The position numbers were made by a program, and so were the translations under genes. This document shows, piece by piece, positions 47,204 to 59,279 of a stretch of DNA of 64,000 nucleotides. Below the pieces are notes generated by a model. That model searched no databases, had not been told where the DNA came from, and was given only the letters and a program-made list of their open reading frames with translations. The stretch's first letter is position 1; every line of letters begins with the position of its first letter. The stretch comes from Branchinecta lynchi (Eukaryota > Arthropoda > Branchiopoda > Anostraca > Branchinectidae). The DNA lies in assembly GCA_023053575.1 (NCBI GenBank), contig JAKZAP010000014.1:620001-684000 (forward strand). Reading direction: 5' to 3'.

Positions 47204-48828
47204 CTGTAACAGATTAAGTGTGAACGCAAGTATTTCCTGTCCAATATTGCCAAGAATAAACGGCGAAACCGAAGGAATTCCCTGGGGGAAAAGTTGTAAT
47301 TGTGAAGAGACTGTAACTAATTAGGCCACATCTGTGTGGCATGAATCATTTAACTAGTATAAAATCTTCCAGGAGAACAGATCTCAGAGTATTCATCCGA
47401 CTTGCTGCAAATGCGGGTATTAAGAGAAACCCAAAGACCCGCCGAAAGATTAATTTGTGTGAGCAAGCAAGTGAGACCTATGCTATGGCCTACAGTAGAA
47501 TTGTCCTTTCATTAGTCCTTTCTAAATCCCGACTTCCTAAGATCAGAGATAAGCACCCAGTATATAGTTTCTGCCAATTTATTAAACAAGCGTTGGAAAC
47601 GATATAAACTTGATTGAAACATCTTGACTGTTCTGCTGAAAAGCGTTACTGTAGGCGTCTTCCCGTGATTCCACAAAGAAAACTGTGGCTCGTTTATGTA
47701 GCCCACAAGTATGTTTCGGCGACCAAGACGATTTTTGTGGCTCGCACTGTGGCTCAAGTTTGACAGACAATTGTGAGACAATTTCTGGTTCGAAGTCTAA
47801 ATAACAAAACTAAATACTCGGTCAAATAGATAAACAAAAAACTGAGGACATCTCTAGTACAGAATGGTAATGGCACAAGTCCTGATTTTTTTTTATTTAA
47901 TTTCAGGCATTTGGCGATCTGCGAGTTTCAACCTCAGTTCCAACTTGTTGGTCCAGTCCGTTGCAAATGCTTCTTTTTCTGTGACCAAAACCAGGAAATG
48001 CTGTGAGACAGATAGCGCCGCGGAAAAACGCCTTAAGTGTTACTAGGTATATTACTGTGTTGCGTACGGCATTTTAGGCTTATGATTCCATCGCAACTCG
48101 AATATTCCCGCTTGGTGTTCACTAGAATCCGAGATCTCTCTAATCCGGCACTATTTATGCAGAAGAGGGAAAACTTTGTTCTCGTAAATGCTTATATACT
48201 GGACGTTATTTACAATCGCACTCGTAATTACATCCAAGCCTCTACCAGCCTCTACGGATCCCAAGACGAGTTTCTCATTTTCAGTAATTTAGGGGTAACT
48301 TCTGAAGTTCCTAGAGCCCTGATGTCAGACAGAGTGGAAGAAAAGCCAAGGAGGAAAATAAACATCATGACCTTAGTTTTCTCAACTTCTCATCCGAGCA
48401 AAATAACAATAAAGAATAGTGCCAATACCTATGCTTTCCATGCTTTGCAAACGGGCCATATTCAATGCACCGTCCACTACACTTGCGGCATTTAAAGCGA
48501 GAAAAACTTGCGGGTTTAGAAATTTCTAATAAAGCCAAGGTTCGGTTTGCGTATACCAAGGAAACAATGGAGGCTGTATACTTTTCTTGCCTATAGGAGC
48601 CAGCGCTGGTGAACGGCTAAATGAGTTTAAGTAAGGAAGTTCTCTATCGCTAGTTCTGCTAGTGTCGATGCTATTCGACTGTGTGTCACTTTTTTAAAGT
48701 CTTGGCGCTACTCTCTAGTGTTATTTTGCTCTGCTTCTCATGCGTCATTCTGAATTTTTGTCGGCTAAAGCATAAACTCGCTCTATGAACACTCTCCCTA
48801 ATTTGGTATCTTAATTCAACTGCATCAC

Positions 48829-50235
48829 TTTTTGGGATCCCAAAACGTAAGTGGAGGGATACCTATGACATCGCAAAAGTTGTCCGTCTGTCCGTCTGTC
48901 CGTCCGTCCGTCCGTCTGTAAGCACGATAACTCTCGAAGGGAATGAGATATTTTGATGAAACTTGGTGAGAAGGTTCGTTGGGTCGTCGGACCAGTCAAG
49001 TTCGTAGATGGGCTTTGTAGCTCTACATTTAGGGGTGGGGGAGGGGATTGAAATTAAGGGACAAACAAAATATTTTGAAACAGCTAATGTGATAGTTGAT
49101 TATGGGGTAAGAAGACATGCTGAACACGATGGTGAAAATCATTTTGTCATCGGACAAGTAGTTCGCCCGGAATCCGGCCAAAACCGGAAAGTTTGCTGAA
49201 AGTAAAAGTTTTATTTGAAGTTGATTAGATGTTCGATTTAGGGGTAGGAAGACATGCTGAAGACGATGGTGAAAATTATTTTCTCGACGGACAAGTATTT
49301 CGCCCGGAATCCGGCCCAAACCGGAAAGTTTGTTGAAAGTAAAAGTTTTATTTGAAATTGATTAGATGTTCGATTTAGGGGTAGGAAGACATGCTGAAGA
49401 CGATGGTGAAAACTATTTTCTCGATGGACAAGTATTTCGCCCGGAATCCGGCCCAAACCGGAAAGTTTGTTGAAAGTAAAAGTTTTATTTGAAGTTGATT
49501 AAATGTTCGATTTAGAGGTAGGGAGACATGCTGAAGACGATGGTGAAAACTATTTTCTCGACGGACAAGTATTTCGACCGGAATCCGGCCCAAACCGGAA
49601 AGTTTGTCAAAATTAAAAGTTTAATTTGGAGTTGATTGGATGTTCGATTTAGGGCAAGAAGACATGCTGAACACTTATGTGAAAACAAGTTTCTACCCGG
49701 ACATGTAGTTCGTCCGGAATCCGGCCAAAACCGGAAAACTCTTGGAAGTCAAAGTTTTATTTCTAGTTGATTAGATAAGCGATTTAGGGGTAAGAAGAGA
49801 TGCTGAGTCCCTGTGTGACAATCGTATTTTACCCGGACATATAGTTCGACCGGAATCCGGCTGGAATCGGAAAATTTGTTATAAGCTAAATTTCTATTTG
49901 AAGTTGATTAGATGTTCATTACTGGGGAAAGAAGATACCCTGATTTCGTCTTTGAGCTTTCTTTTTTCGCCGGATAAGTAGTTCTGGAGTTCGGCCGGAA
50001 CCGGGAAATTGGCAGAAGTGGCAGGAAGTTTTCGTCAAGACAGATATGACTTATAGGGGTAAACACACATGCTGAATCCAAATCTGAACTTGGTTTTCTC
50101 AGGTGATTAGCTATTTGGCCTTAATCTGTTTCTGAATTTTAATTGTAAAAATGTTCAAGGAGTCTGGCGAAGACTGGATCTGGCTAAGACAAGAGATATT
50201 GAATTTTTGGGATCCCATCGAAACCTTTGGTCTTG
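48829..50235 (+). mobile_element. Family B repeat element, full-length copy B1
   Basis: It begins with the palindrome TTTTGGGATCCCAAAA (48829-48844), then CGTAAGTGGAGGGATACC and a GTCCGTCTGTCCGTC simple repeat (48879-48919). A tandem core of 137-bp units follows. It ends in a second GGGATCCC palindrome and GGTCTTG at 50235. Overlapping minus-strand frames beginning MGRIP are products of the repeat, not genes. Confidence 0.85.
49096..49920 (+). repeat. 137-bp tandem core units of family B
   Basis: GAAGACATGCTGAAGACGAT recurs every 137 bp (frames repeat at 49319, 49456 and 49593). The middle three units are nearly identical, and units outward are progressively diverged. Each unit holds CGGAATCCGGCC, a short palindrome. 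Confidence 0.9.
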
Positions 50236-50350
50236 TTGTGCCTGATGTGCACTGGGGGTACTAACAGAAATGTCAAAAAAACTGTATAATTATTTACAAT
50301 AACGTTTGTTTATATAACCTGGCGAGGAGGAAGAGGTAGCTGGCGTCTTA

Positions 50351-50677
50351 CCCTAGGTTCACACGGACGGTCACACTGAGACGATATCGGCCATCGCCGA
50401 GATTTTCGTCGCCAAAATCGGCGATTTCTGTTGCTTCGTCAGACGAGTTTCAGTGTTGGGAAAACTCAACTTTAATCGGGCGACAGTACGATCTTATGCA
50501 AGCAACAGCAACATGGACGACCTTTTGATGATTCACTTTTTGAAAAATTAATTATTTTTGGCGTTAAATTCTGTTGCCGACAAAAGTTCAGTGTGAGCAT
50601 CCAGGCGATAAAAATCTTCCGTCCCTGCGACTGAAAATCTCGATCATCGACGCGATTTGCTCTGTGTGAACCTAGGG
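50351..50677. mobile_element. PIF/Harbinger-like MITE, 327 bp, TTA TSD
   Basis: Termini CCCTAGGTTCACAC and GTGTGAACCTAGGG are perfect inverse copies, flanked by TTA (50348-50350, 50678-50680). Non-coding; lies in GPCR intron 1. Confidence 0.88.
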
Positions 50678-51659
50678 TTACGTTCCTAAATTAACAGCGA
50701 AAATCCGTCTAGATAGGGCGCACGATTTGAATTTAAATTAAGATAATAATATCAAACAAGCGGTCTGTTTACCAAGTGCATTTCCCTGTTCATTATGGGC
50801 GTGTTCCACCCTTCTTACAATAGTAACTATTAATTACAATTTCCGTTCCATCCTCATGAAAAGTTACTACGCTGACCGTTCCAACTTTCTCGAAATAAGC
50901 CCCTCATAAAATTCCTCTCAGATTGGTTCTTTTTTGGACGCTAGGTGCGCTATCGTAAAGAAAACAATGACACGTTACTTCTTGGTGTACGTTTATCTAG
51001 GTTTGTTTTGCTATTTTCAATTCGTTTTAGGCCCAACCGTGTTTAAAACTGTTTAAAATGCCTCTTCCCCACCTTTTTGCTTTACCGAACTCTGTTCTGT
51101 CAAGTGTCATCAAGTTTGTCGTGTCTGGCTTCCGACTTCAGTGCTAAGTGCCTGCTGACTTTTCCACGGGGCTAATGCGCAACTCGATATGAAGCGAAAC
51201 CCTAATCACTTATTCACCCGTCAGATAACTTATCCCCAGATCTCACGTGTGATTGTTAGCCAAAGTAAAATACCAACAATTAGCCAAAGTAAAATAACAA
51301 CAATATTAAATCAATTAATCAATCAATAAATCTATTTAATTCGTTATATTACACATCACATATTAAAATTAGACTAAAACAGGACTATTCTTCACTAAAT
51401 ATATACAATCATTTCATCCATTCGGTGGCTCAGGGCAATGGCACAGTCGACAGATAAGTCGGTAGAAATGGCCGGAACGGCATTCTGCATTCTCGCGAAT
51501 TGCCTTAACAAGTGTACTGTCGGAGACTTCAAACCTTGCAACAAAACTAACTGTCGCTTTTCGTTTCATAATGTAACACAAAAATTATAAGAACATTTGA
51601 CTAGCAGAGCAACGTCGATTAAAATGAAAGGGGAAGACGGATTGTTTTGTTAAACATAC

Positions 51660-51907
51660 CTTCTGAGATGTTTATATCTTAGTACAGTGATTATCACCAA
51701 GGAATTCATCACGACGGCTGCAATGAATGTAGGAATGTACAACACCAGCAACACAATGTTATCCCAGTGGTTGTGGACATACTTGAAGTCACTGTAGTTG
51801 GGAACATAGTCTTCAATGCCCCCCGAGCTGTTTCCAAAATCTAATCGAATGTTGACGATTCCACTTTCATCGTTCGACATCAAATCTCGAATTGAACTGA
51901 CATTCAT
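51660..51907 (-). CDS. Class A peptide-type GPCR, exon 1 (N-terminus and TM1)
   Basis: This is the first coding exon of a rhodopsin-like G-protein-coupled receptor, a plasma-membrane receptor that probably binds a neuropeptide. It has 82 codons plus 2 nt. The acidic extracellular N-terminus (about 50 residues) has three N-glycosylation sequons at N2, N26 and N37. TM1 spans roughly residues 51-75 and contains N68, the conserved class A TM1 asparagine (N1.50). The exon ends at a good donor (AGAAG|GTATGT) in phase 2, completed to a Ser codon by exon 2. The ATG at 51907 is the only plausible start, since the frame before it gives no better one. Downstream exons at 47203, 27178 and 3178 join in matching phase. 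The orexin, allatotropin, CCK and trissin receptor group is the best guess from TM2 and TM3. The exact ligand family cannot be fixed without TM5-TM7. Confidence 0.88.
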
Positions 51908-52849
51908 TACGCGAGTTGGATGTTCAAAAATAAACTGTCAACAAAGCTGCAAAACGAATCGTAGTTTCTCCTTTCGCCCGTGCCAAAGGAAATCAGCGCG
52001 AGTTTATTCGATGGTAATATGCGGAATCACGGGGAAAAACTGAAACTGCCAAACAGGCTAGTGTTCAAAGATTTTAGTATTTCGCAACACTTTTCAAACC
52101 CTCTTCACTGGTTGCATGTTCCTCCTTTTTCCTAAGATCCAGAGCAAAAAGCTCAATTCAAATTCGAACCGTTGTCTTTCGAAATAACAAAGGGCAAGTG
52201 TGCACGTCCAGTGCACTTATACGCTGATATAAGACTGATATTTGATCTTGAGGTCTCAAGTCCCCTGGATCACCTGAAAGTCGACACTTTTCTTGAGTGA
52301 CTTATAGTGGGATTAGTGCTCAATCAGACTTTTCCAACAGGTTCAATTCATTTAACAGCATCAACAATTCATCCCGCAAGCTATCCACCTCCACAAATTT
52401 TAGACACTCGGATATCCGGACCGTTTCTGAGGTCCCTGTGAAGGAAATAATATCACCGATTCTGGGAGACCTAGAATGTCTCTCGAGGAACTAAAGTAGA
52501 GAGCAAATACTTTCCGGTTTTGATGATTGAGAGAGCGAGATTCGGTTCGCGATTAGGCCAGCGCAAGGCGAATAGAATACTAAATCAACCGCACAGGTAC
52601 GCCGTGCAAATAACCACGCACAGGTACAAAACACACAAAAACACGAAATGTGAGCATGGACCGGTGCAAAAAAAATAAAATTTTTTAGAAGCGACAGTTT
52701 ATTTGCTTGGAAGGCGAAGACTGCGAGACTAGAAACATTACGAATTGATAGAAACTAATTGCTCTTTCAAACAAAAATACTCTTTCAAACAAATTTGGAG
52801 CTAAGATAACATGTTGTCCCCAGATGGCCCATCTATTCCCCCTTCCCCT

Positions 52850-53090
52850 CCCGTCTTCCGTGCGCTGGTCCGAGAGGAATACTGGCAATCAGTTTTCCCC
52901 ATATCCCGCTAATTCTTCTACCCAATTTTTACGTAGTTTCATCCCATCATGTATTTCTGGTAATTTCTTGTTAGTGTATTATTTAATTTGTTTCTTGTGT
53001 GTCTGTGTATTTTGTAAATTTGTATTCCTCTTTTAGCTTTTAGCTATTCGGATTAAACTTGTTTGATTGATTGATTGAAATTGTTAAACG
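52850..53090 (+). mobile_element. LINE 3' end with (TTGA)n tail
   Basis: A plus-strand frame reads NQFSPYPANSSTQFLRSFIP then SCI, a LINE ORF2 C-terminal type sequence. About 130 bp of T-rich 3' UTR and a TTGATTGATTGATTGA tail follow (53063-53081). Confidence 0.6.
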
Positions 53091-53252
53091 ATTTTGTTGA
53101 ACACTGCTGGGTTCCCAGGACAGCAAAGATCTCAACCCCGCTTCATCCTGTTGATGTACCAGTCAAATTAGTTACTCGCGCTGCCTCCGATTAGCCAAAT
53201 TGCACAGCGATCAGATTGATGATGAGGAAGAAATTTTATTTACACACTTATG

Positions 53253-53516
53253 GTGCGGACACACGATCAGGGTCGGGTGCTCCCGGTCTCGAATTCCTGC
53301 CCGGATTTTCGGCACCATCATCACTTCCATATGGAAAAGTTGAAATTTTTTCAACTTTTCCATATGGAAGTGATGATGGTGCGGAAAATCCGCTCTGGAA
53401 TTCCTGCCCGGATTTGCTGCACCATCATCACGTCCATATGGAAAAGTTGAAATTTGTTCAACTTGATGATGAAAGTGCAGGAAATCCGGCCGGAAATCCT
53501 CGTCGTGTGTTCGCAC
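53253..53516. mobile_element. 264-bp fold-back element
   Basis: Termini GTGCGGACACACGA and TCGTGTGTTCGCAC. A central near-perfect palindrome (53318-53380, CCATATGGAAAAGTTGAAA arms) and a second related half follow. Related words (GGATTTTC...CACCATCATC) occur near 3300. No target duplication is clear. Confidence 0.65.
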
Positions 53517-54364
53517 TTTTAAGAAAAGGGAAATTGCGCAGTATAAGACAAAGAAAAGGAAAAAATGCACTGAGCTTCCAATGATGTAGTAAATGCACAA
53601 GACAAGAAAATAAACATTAAAAAAGGAAAAGGGACTAATCGGGTCTAAAAAATCTTCTTCCTAGATGGAATGGGGAGAAAAGGCCAAGGACAGAAACGTG
53701 AAGGTCCTGGGCAATTGAAGGTAGCTTTGCACAAGGGACAGAGGGTAAAATAGTTGCATTTGTACTTGAATTCCTATAACGTCGAGGAAGGTACAAGAGA
53801 AATTTAAAATATTTGAAATGATACATTTAAATTTGTCTCAGAATACCAAAAATTGAGTTATGTTACCACGCAGAACGCTCTATTCCACTATCTCCAGGTA
53901 TTTTCAAAGAAACAAACCCACAAAACCCGTATCCAGTTTGACTCTGAACTAGACGTAGGCCTACTGGAAAATAAATTTTTGTCCACAGGATCGTGGAAAG
54001 GCTAGAAACACAAACGGGAAACGAACTCTTCTGCACAAAATGAAATGATAGCCCAATTATTAATCAATAATTTTTTCTAAAACCAAGGCAGGACACAGTC
54101 GATTACTATTTTTTGTTCATTAAAAAAATGAAGAAATTAAATTATTATTTAAGTTAATCCCAACAAACATACAGGACTTTCGTCAGATAATTATTAACTG
54201 ACAAAATAATAATTAATAATATCATTTAAGAAAAGTTATTAGTAGTAAAAAATTAATGACGTCATTGATAAATTGGGAAAATCTTCTATATTATGCCATT
54301 ACCAAAATCAGATTAATAGAAACAGTCGTATGCATACAGAACCTTCCTCGAACAACCTATGATT

Positions 54365-54570
54365 GGAAGGCAGACGGGGGAAGAGCGCGTGGCCGCCCCC
54401 AAAACGCACTGAGGCGAACATGACGGGATCTGAGGACGACTGGTACCTGGCTAGTACCTGAACGGGAAGACCTCACCGCCGCGGCATCAATGTGGGACGA
54501 ATCGACGCCCTATGCGCCACCGATGGCTCTGAGGAACTAAGGTCTAAGGGGATGGCTCGCACAGGTATTA
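54365..54570 (+). pseudogene. Decayed LINE C-terminal fragment
   Basis: Two frames carry pieces of the common RT-element C-terminus: RGRPQNALRRT in one and IDALCATDGSEELRSK in another, as in RGRP..W..(L)VDALCAT-type ends. A stop and at least one frameshift separate them, so it is a relic. Confidence 0.5.
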
Positions 54571-54762
54571 AAGTCTCTCGGTGGTGGTAGTGGGGGGGGG
54601 GGGGCACCATCCTAACCCAAAAAAATGAACGAAACTAACGCTAGCGTTTTGACTACTCATTAATTTTCTACTATCAGAAAGAACTAGAACCAGTGGTTCT
54701 TGGTACGACTAAATTGAAACCGCAAAGACATCAAGTATTTAAAGCAGACGTAAATTACTTTA

Positions 54763-55130
54763 GTTGCGTTTTTGCAGATACCATGGTATCTGATACCACG
54801 GCCTAAAGTCGTTTTTCCAGTTATCGTGGTATCAGATATTCAGATACTACGGTCCGACCGTGGTAAATGGTCGTGGGGTCTGAAAAGTCATCTCACTTTC
54901 ATCAAATTTTGTCAGACTGTTTCGACAAAACGTTTAGCACTTAGAAGTTTAGCACTTAGTGACGTAACTGGATATCTGTTTTTCTTTTGGAACGACTTCG
55001 AAAAGTGCAATTTCGGCAATAGTCGTTTTTGCAGAGCACTGTGTATCAGACACCACGATACCTGCAAAAACGACTAACTGAAGATCCAGTTACCGTGGTA
55101 ACAGATACCATGGTATCAGCAAAACGCAAC
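54763..55130. mobile_element. Palindromic MITE, TA-flanked, copy 3
   Basis: Termini GTTGCGTTTTTGCAGATACC and GGTATCAGCAAAACGCAAC, flanked by TA (54761-54762, 55131-55132). Same palindromic interior as copy 1. Confidence 0.8.
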
Positions 55131-55230
55131 TATTGTCTCTTGAGTTTCAAACTATTTAGAGATGCCAAAAAGGTAAAAAACAAGCCGGAAAAGTTGTCAA
55201 GGCAGGACATCAGGAAACAATCGTAGGGCT

Positions 55231-55760
55231 TTTTGGGATCCCAAAACGTAAGTGGAGGGATACCTATGCCTTCGTAAAGTTGTCTGTTCGTCCGACCGTC
55301 TGTTAGCACGATAACTCTCTAAGGAGTTGAGATATTTTGTTCAAACTTGGTATAGGAATACTTTGGACCAAAGTACAGATCAGGTTCGTAGATTGGCTTT
55401 GTAGCCGTATATCTAGAGGTGGGGGTTCAGATTAAGGGGCGACAATTTTTTTTTTTAAGCAAATGAAATGGTCAAATTAAGGGTAAGCAGATACGCTGAG
55501 TCTATATCTGAAATTTATTTTCTCGCCCGACAAACAGTTCGCCCAGATTCCCAAAACCAGAAAATTATTGAAAGTCAAAGTTTCACCTGAAGTTTATTAG
55601 GGGTTCGATAATCAAATTCAGATGAAACTTTAACTTTTACTACTTTTCCGGTTTCGACCGGATTCCCGGCGAAATGTTTGTCGGACGAGAAAAGAAAACA
55701 CTAATCAAACAACAGCTTTCATTGAAAACGCGGACATATTTCGTTTGGGACGAAGCTTAA
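55231..55760 (+). mobile_element. Family B element, truncated copy B3
   Basis: It starts TTTTGGGATCCCAAAACGTA, with CCGTCTG simple sequence and GATAACTCTC...AAACTTGG as in B1. Core units then switch orientation near 55610 and the copy ends before the SF3B5 stop. Confidence 0.75.
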
Positions 55761-55863
55761 TTTTCGGACATCGTCACATTTTTTCGAACAACCAGAACAA
55801 CAAAATAGCAGGTCGCAAATCCTTCTAATAGGCAAAATCTTATAAATTTTGTGAAAACAAGTG

Positions 55864-56038
55864 TTAATCCTCTGGCTTTTCGGGAGGAGGACCACACGGC
55901 TGGAACATTTTCTCCATAAGATTGAACTTGATTCGAGCTTTAGCCTCGTTCTCAGAGATGGCGAAGAAGTTCAATAGGTCATGGTGCCCAACATAGGAAG
56001 CAAAGGAGTCTCTGTGCTGGTTAGTCAACCATTCGTAC
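55864..56038 (-). CDS. SF3B5: Splicing factor 3B subunit 5, exon 2
   Basis: Second and last coding exon of SF3B5, following a TTTCTTTCAG acceptor. It encodes YEWLTNQHRDS, then the GHHDLLNFFAI segment, then the highly conserved KARIKFNLMEKM and the C-terminal QPCGPPPEKPED before the stop at 55864. With exon 1 the protein is 85 residues; the human protein is 86. The 7,815-bp intron holds a hAT-like element, a family B repeat, a LINE 3' end and a MITE. A family B fragment lies just past the stop codon, in or next to the 3' untranslated region. No canonical AATAAA was picked out. Confidence 0.96.
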
Positions 56039-56870
56039 CTGAAAGAAAGAGCTATCAAAGAAAATGAACAGGCTGGATTTTAAAATTATAGGATCTAGGT
56101 GAGATGTACAAAACACATCTAAAATCCGACAAATGGTAGCTTCGTCAAGTACCTTGACGATTAAGGAGGCAGTACTGCATACTATATTTATATGGTTACA
56201 AGACAAGCAATTTTGGCCGATTTTTGTATTGAGTGTATTCAAACCAACGTATTCTTCAACTATTGCCCACTTCTAAAGCAAATAAACTTGATTCTTTATC
56301 CACTGTCCACCACTGTTTCAACCACAATTATTCCAAGTTATTGAAAATTTGGATCCCTTCACTATCTACTATCTTACCTTCTCATCTTCTTATCTCGTAG
56401 GGAGCCCCCCCCCCCCCCTCACCAATAATACACGCTACTGAAGGGAGGTAAAAGCTATTGCACTGGGATCACGCTATCCAGTCTAATGCACTACAATCAT
56501 GCCTCAGCTTATCTCTTCCTGAAGCAGGAAAGTTCCCTTGTGGGAGGGAAAAATTATACATAGATGTTAAAGTAGCAGAGACACCAATTTTCAAAGCCCG
56601 CAGTCGACTATACACGCAGACTGCATGTCCACAGTAAATGCATATGTTTAACAACCGAATAATTTCCCTATTAGAATAATGCAGTTTATCTGGTTGCTAC
56701 ATCAACAGATACACCTGTAATCCCTACAAAAATTTGCACATTTCCAGTAATAGGCTATTTCATTCTATCAGTTCTTTTTATTTGCCTAAAACCAATTTGT
56801 GTGTACCCACTTTTTGTTCCTGTACAGTCAGATACTGTGGATGACACATATACAGAAAAACAGCCGGCAT

Positions 56871-58107
56871 CAGGGGCGTCGCTATGGGGGGGGAGTGACC
56901 CCCCCCCCCCTTGAAGAAAGAAAAAAGCTAAAAGCGCCCGACCACAAATTTAGCTAAAACGGGCGCTCGAGCGCCCGACTAAGAATATTCAGAAACAACT
57001 GGTCGCTCACCCAGAAAAGTTAAATGGGGGGCTGGCAGTGCGCCCCGAAAAGTCAGTAAGGCTAGTTACTAAGGCGTCGGCTGTTCTGGGTTCTCGAGCG
57101 TTTGAAACTTAAGGAATTGCATTCTCAGTCGCATGTTTGGAGAGGCAGGCTATTTCTAGTCGTTCAGAGGTCTTTAATCATATCTTGTCAGAACAAGAAG
57201 TATGATTGTCAGATGTAAGCTTCCATGACCGACAAAATAATGAATTAACCCAAATTTTAACACGATCTGTTGTGTACTAACATCTCTCGATTCAAGTAAA
57301 TATCAGGTTGATTTTGCTTGTGGCGTACATTTCCAATAATTTGTTAGTTTCATGCAAAGATCCTTTTGTATTTTAGTAGAAAACCATTTAATGATAATAA
57401 TTTTTCTCAAGTCCGACGTTTAAAATTAAATCAGTTTTGTGATCAATGAGAGAAGATTTAATGACTGGTCTGATTGTTGTAACACGGCAATTGATTTTTA
57501 TTTTGTGTTTTAACAAGTCAGCTCCATTTCAATTTTTTTTTCAGATGATCAATCCTTTTTTTTCTAGAAAAGCTCGAACTGAAGCACATTATCCAACTTC
57601 CAAGTAAATGTCTCACATTTTTCTTGGTTCGTCGTGAACAAAGAAAGACTCAGATCCTGCTATTTGGGATCTACTGATCATACGGGATTCCACAGAATTT
57701 GCCTGCGGCGCCTTTCGTGGTACGCTTTATTTACTGGAAAGTTGCGTCATTTCATTCGGATTTTAGGGCTTGGAATTTCGAGGCTTGGGCCGCTTTAAAC
57801 GCTAAATAGATTTTGTTGCAGGCAATTATCGTTTTGCCCGAAAAAAGTCATCGCCTACTTACAAAATTTCGCCGACGGCGCTCATTTTCATTCTGTCTGA
57901 TATACAATTTTGCGGATACAGTACTATGTTTCTTGGTTATTGTGCTCAGAGTTACAACTAGGCTTCTAATCTTCAGTCTTCAACGCATGCAGTTATCACG
58001 AGTTTTATTATCACATACGAGACGAAAAGCTGAAACGGGCGGCAGGGGGCCGTCGGCGTCGGCGACCTGCCCCCAACCCCCTCGAGTTTTGGCTAGCGAC
58101 GCCCCTG
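56871..58107. mobile_element. 1.24 kb hAT-like element with 8-bp TSD
   Basis: Termini CAGGGGCGTCGCTA and TAGCGACGCCCCTG are exact inverses. The flanks GCCGGCAT (56863-56870) and GCCGGTAT (58108-58115) differ at one base, fitting an aged 8-bp duplication. No transposase frame is seen, so it is a non-autonomous derivative. It lies in the SF3B5 intron. Confidence 0.88.
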
Positions 58108-58215
58108 GCCGGTATACAACTGAAAGTTTTGCCGATGAGAAGGTTAACTGTATGGTAAGACTCAGCTTGGTTATTTCCATTTTCTTTTTTACAGCAACAC
58201 CATAACAGCCTAGAA

Positions 58216-59278
58216 CAAGACCAAAAGTTTCTATGGGATCTCAAAAATCTAACATTTGATCCAGAGAATTGCGAAAGAACTACCATAGGCTACTTGTCCA
58301 GAAAAAAAAAGTTAGTTCAGAAGCGAATTCAGCGTATCTCCTTATCCGTATGCAGAAGATCTAATCAACTTCAAGTAAAAACTTCTTATAAAAAAAAAAT
58401 CCGGTTTCAACCAGATTCCGAACGAACTATATGTCCCGGTAAAAAAAAAAATTGTCATATACAGATTCAACGAGTCTTCTAACCCCTAAATCTGTCATCT
58501 AATCAACTTCAAATAAAACTTTTGATTCTGGGCGAACAAGTTGTTTGGGTAGAAAATACTTTTCAATTAAGTGTTCAACGTGTCTTCTTACCCCTAAATC
58601 GAACATCTAATCAACTTCAGATAAAACTTTTACTTTTAATAAACTTTCCGGTTTTGGCCGGATTCCGGGGGAACTTCTTGCCGTGCGAGAAAATGGTTTT
58701 CACGGTCGTGTTCAGCATCTCTTTCTACCCCTAAATCGAACATCTAATCAACTTCAAATAAAACTTTTACTTTTAAAAGACTTTCCGGTTTTGGCCGGAT
58801 TCCTGGCTAACTACTTGTCAGGCGAAAAATTTTGTTTTCATCATCTTGTTCAGCATGTCTTCTTACCCGAACATCTTACATCGAACATCTAATCAGATTC
58901 AAATAAAACTTTTACTTTTAACAAACTTTTCGGTTTTGGCCGAATTCCGAGCGAACTACTTGTCCGATTACAAAATGATTTTCACCATCGTATTCATCAT
59001 GTCTTCTTACCTCATAATCGACTATCACATCATCTGTTTAAAAATATTTTATTTGCCTCTTAATTTAAACCCCCTCCCCCACCCCTAAATGTAGGGCTAC
59101 AGAGCCCTTCTACAAACTAGACCTTACTCTTGGCCCAAGAGTCCTCACACCAAGTTTCATCAAAATACGTCATTCCGTTCGAGGGTTATAGGGCGCACAG
59201 ACGGACAGACGGACGGACAGACGGAGAACTTTTGCGATGTCATAGGTATCCCTCTACTTACGTTTTGGGATCCCAAAA
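58216..59278 (-). mobile_element. Family B repeat element, full-length copy B2
   Basis: Mirror of B1. On the minus strand it begins TTTTGGGATCCCAAAACGTA at 59278, with a GTCCGTCCGTCTGTCCGTC repeat. It runs through 137-bp-type core units (CCGGTTTTGGCCGGATTCC recurs) and ends GGGATCCCATAG-like, then CTTTTGGTCTTG at 58216 with mismatches. Confidence 0.85.
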
Positions 59279-59279
59279 G

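Noticed and set aside
49029..49593. Overlapping minus-strand frames starting MGRIP
   Set aside because: They repeat every 137 bp because the DNA repeats. The period is not a multiple of three and each frame stops in the next unit, so no repeat protein is encoded.
57813..58205. 130-codon plus-strand frame as a transposase of the hAT-like element
   Set aside because: It overruns the element's right end at 58107 and shows no hAT catalytic or dimerisation motifs.
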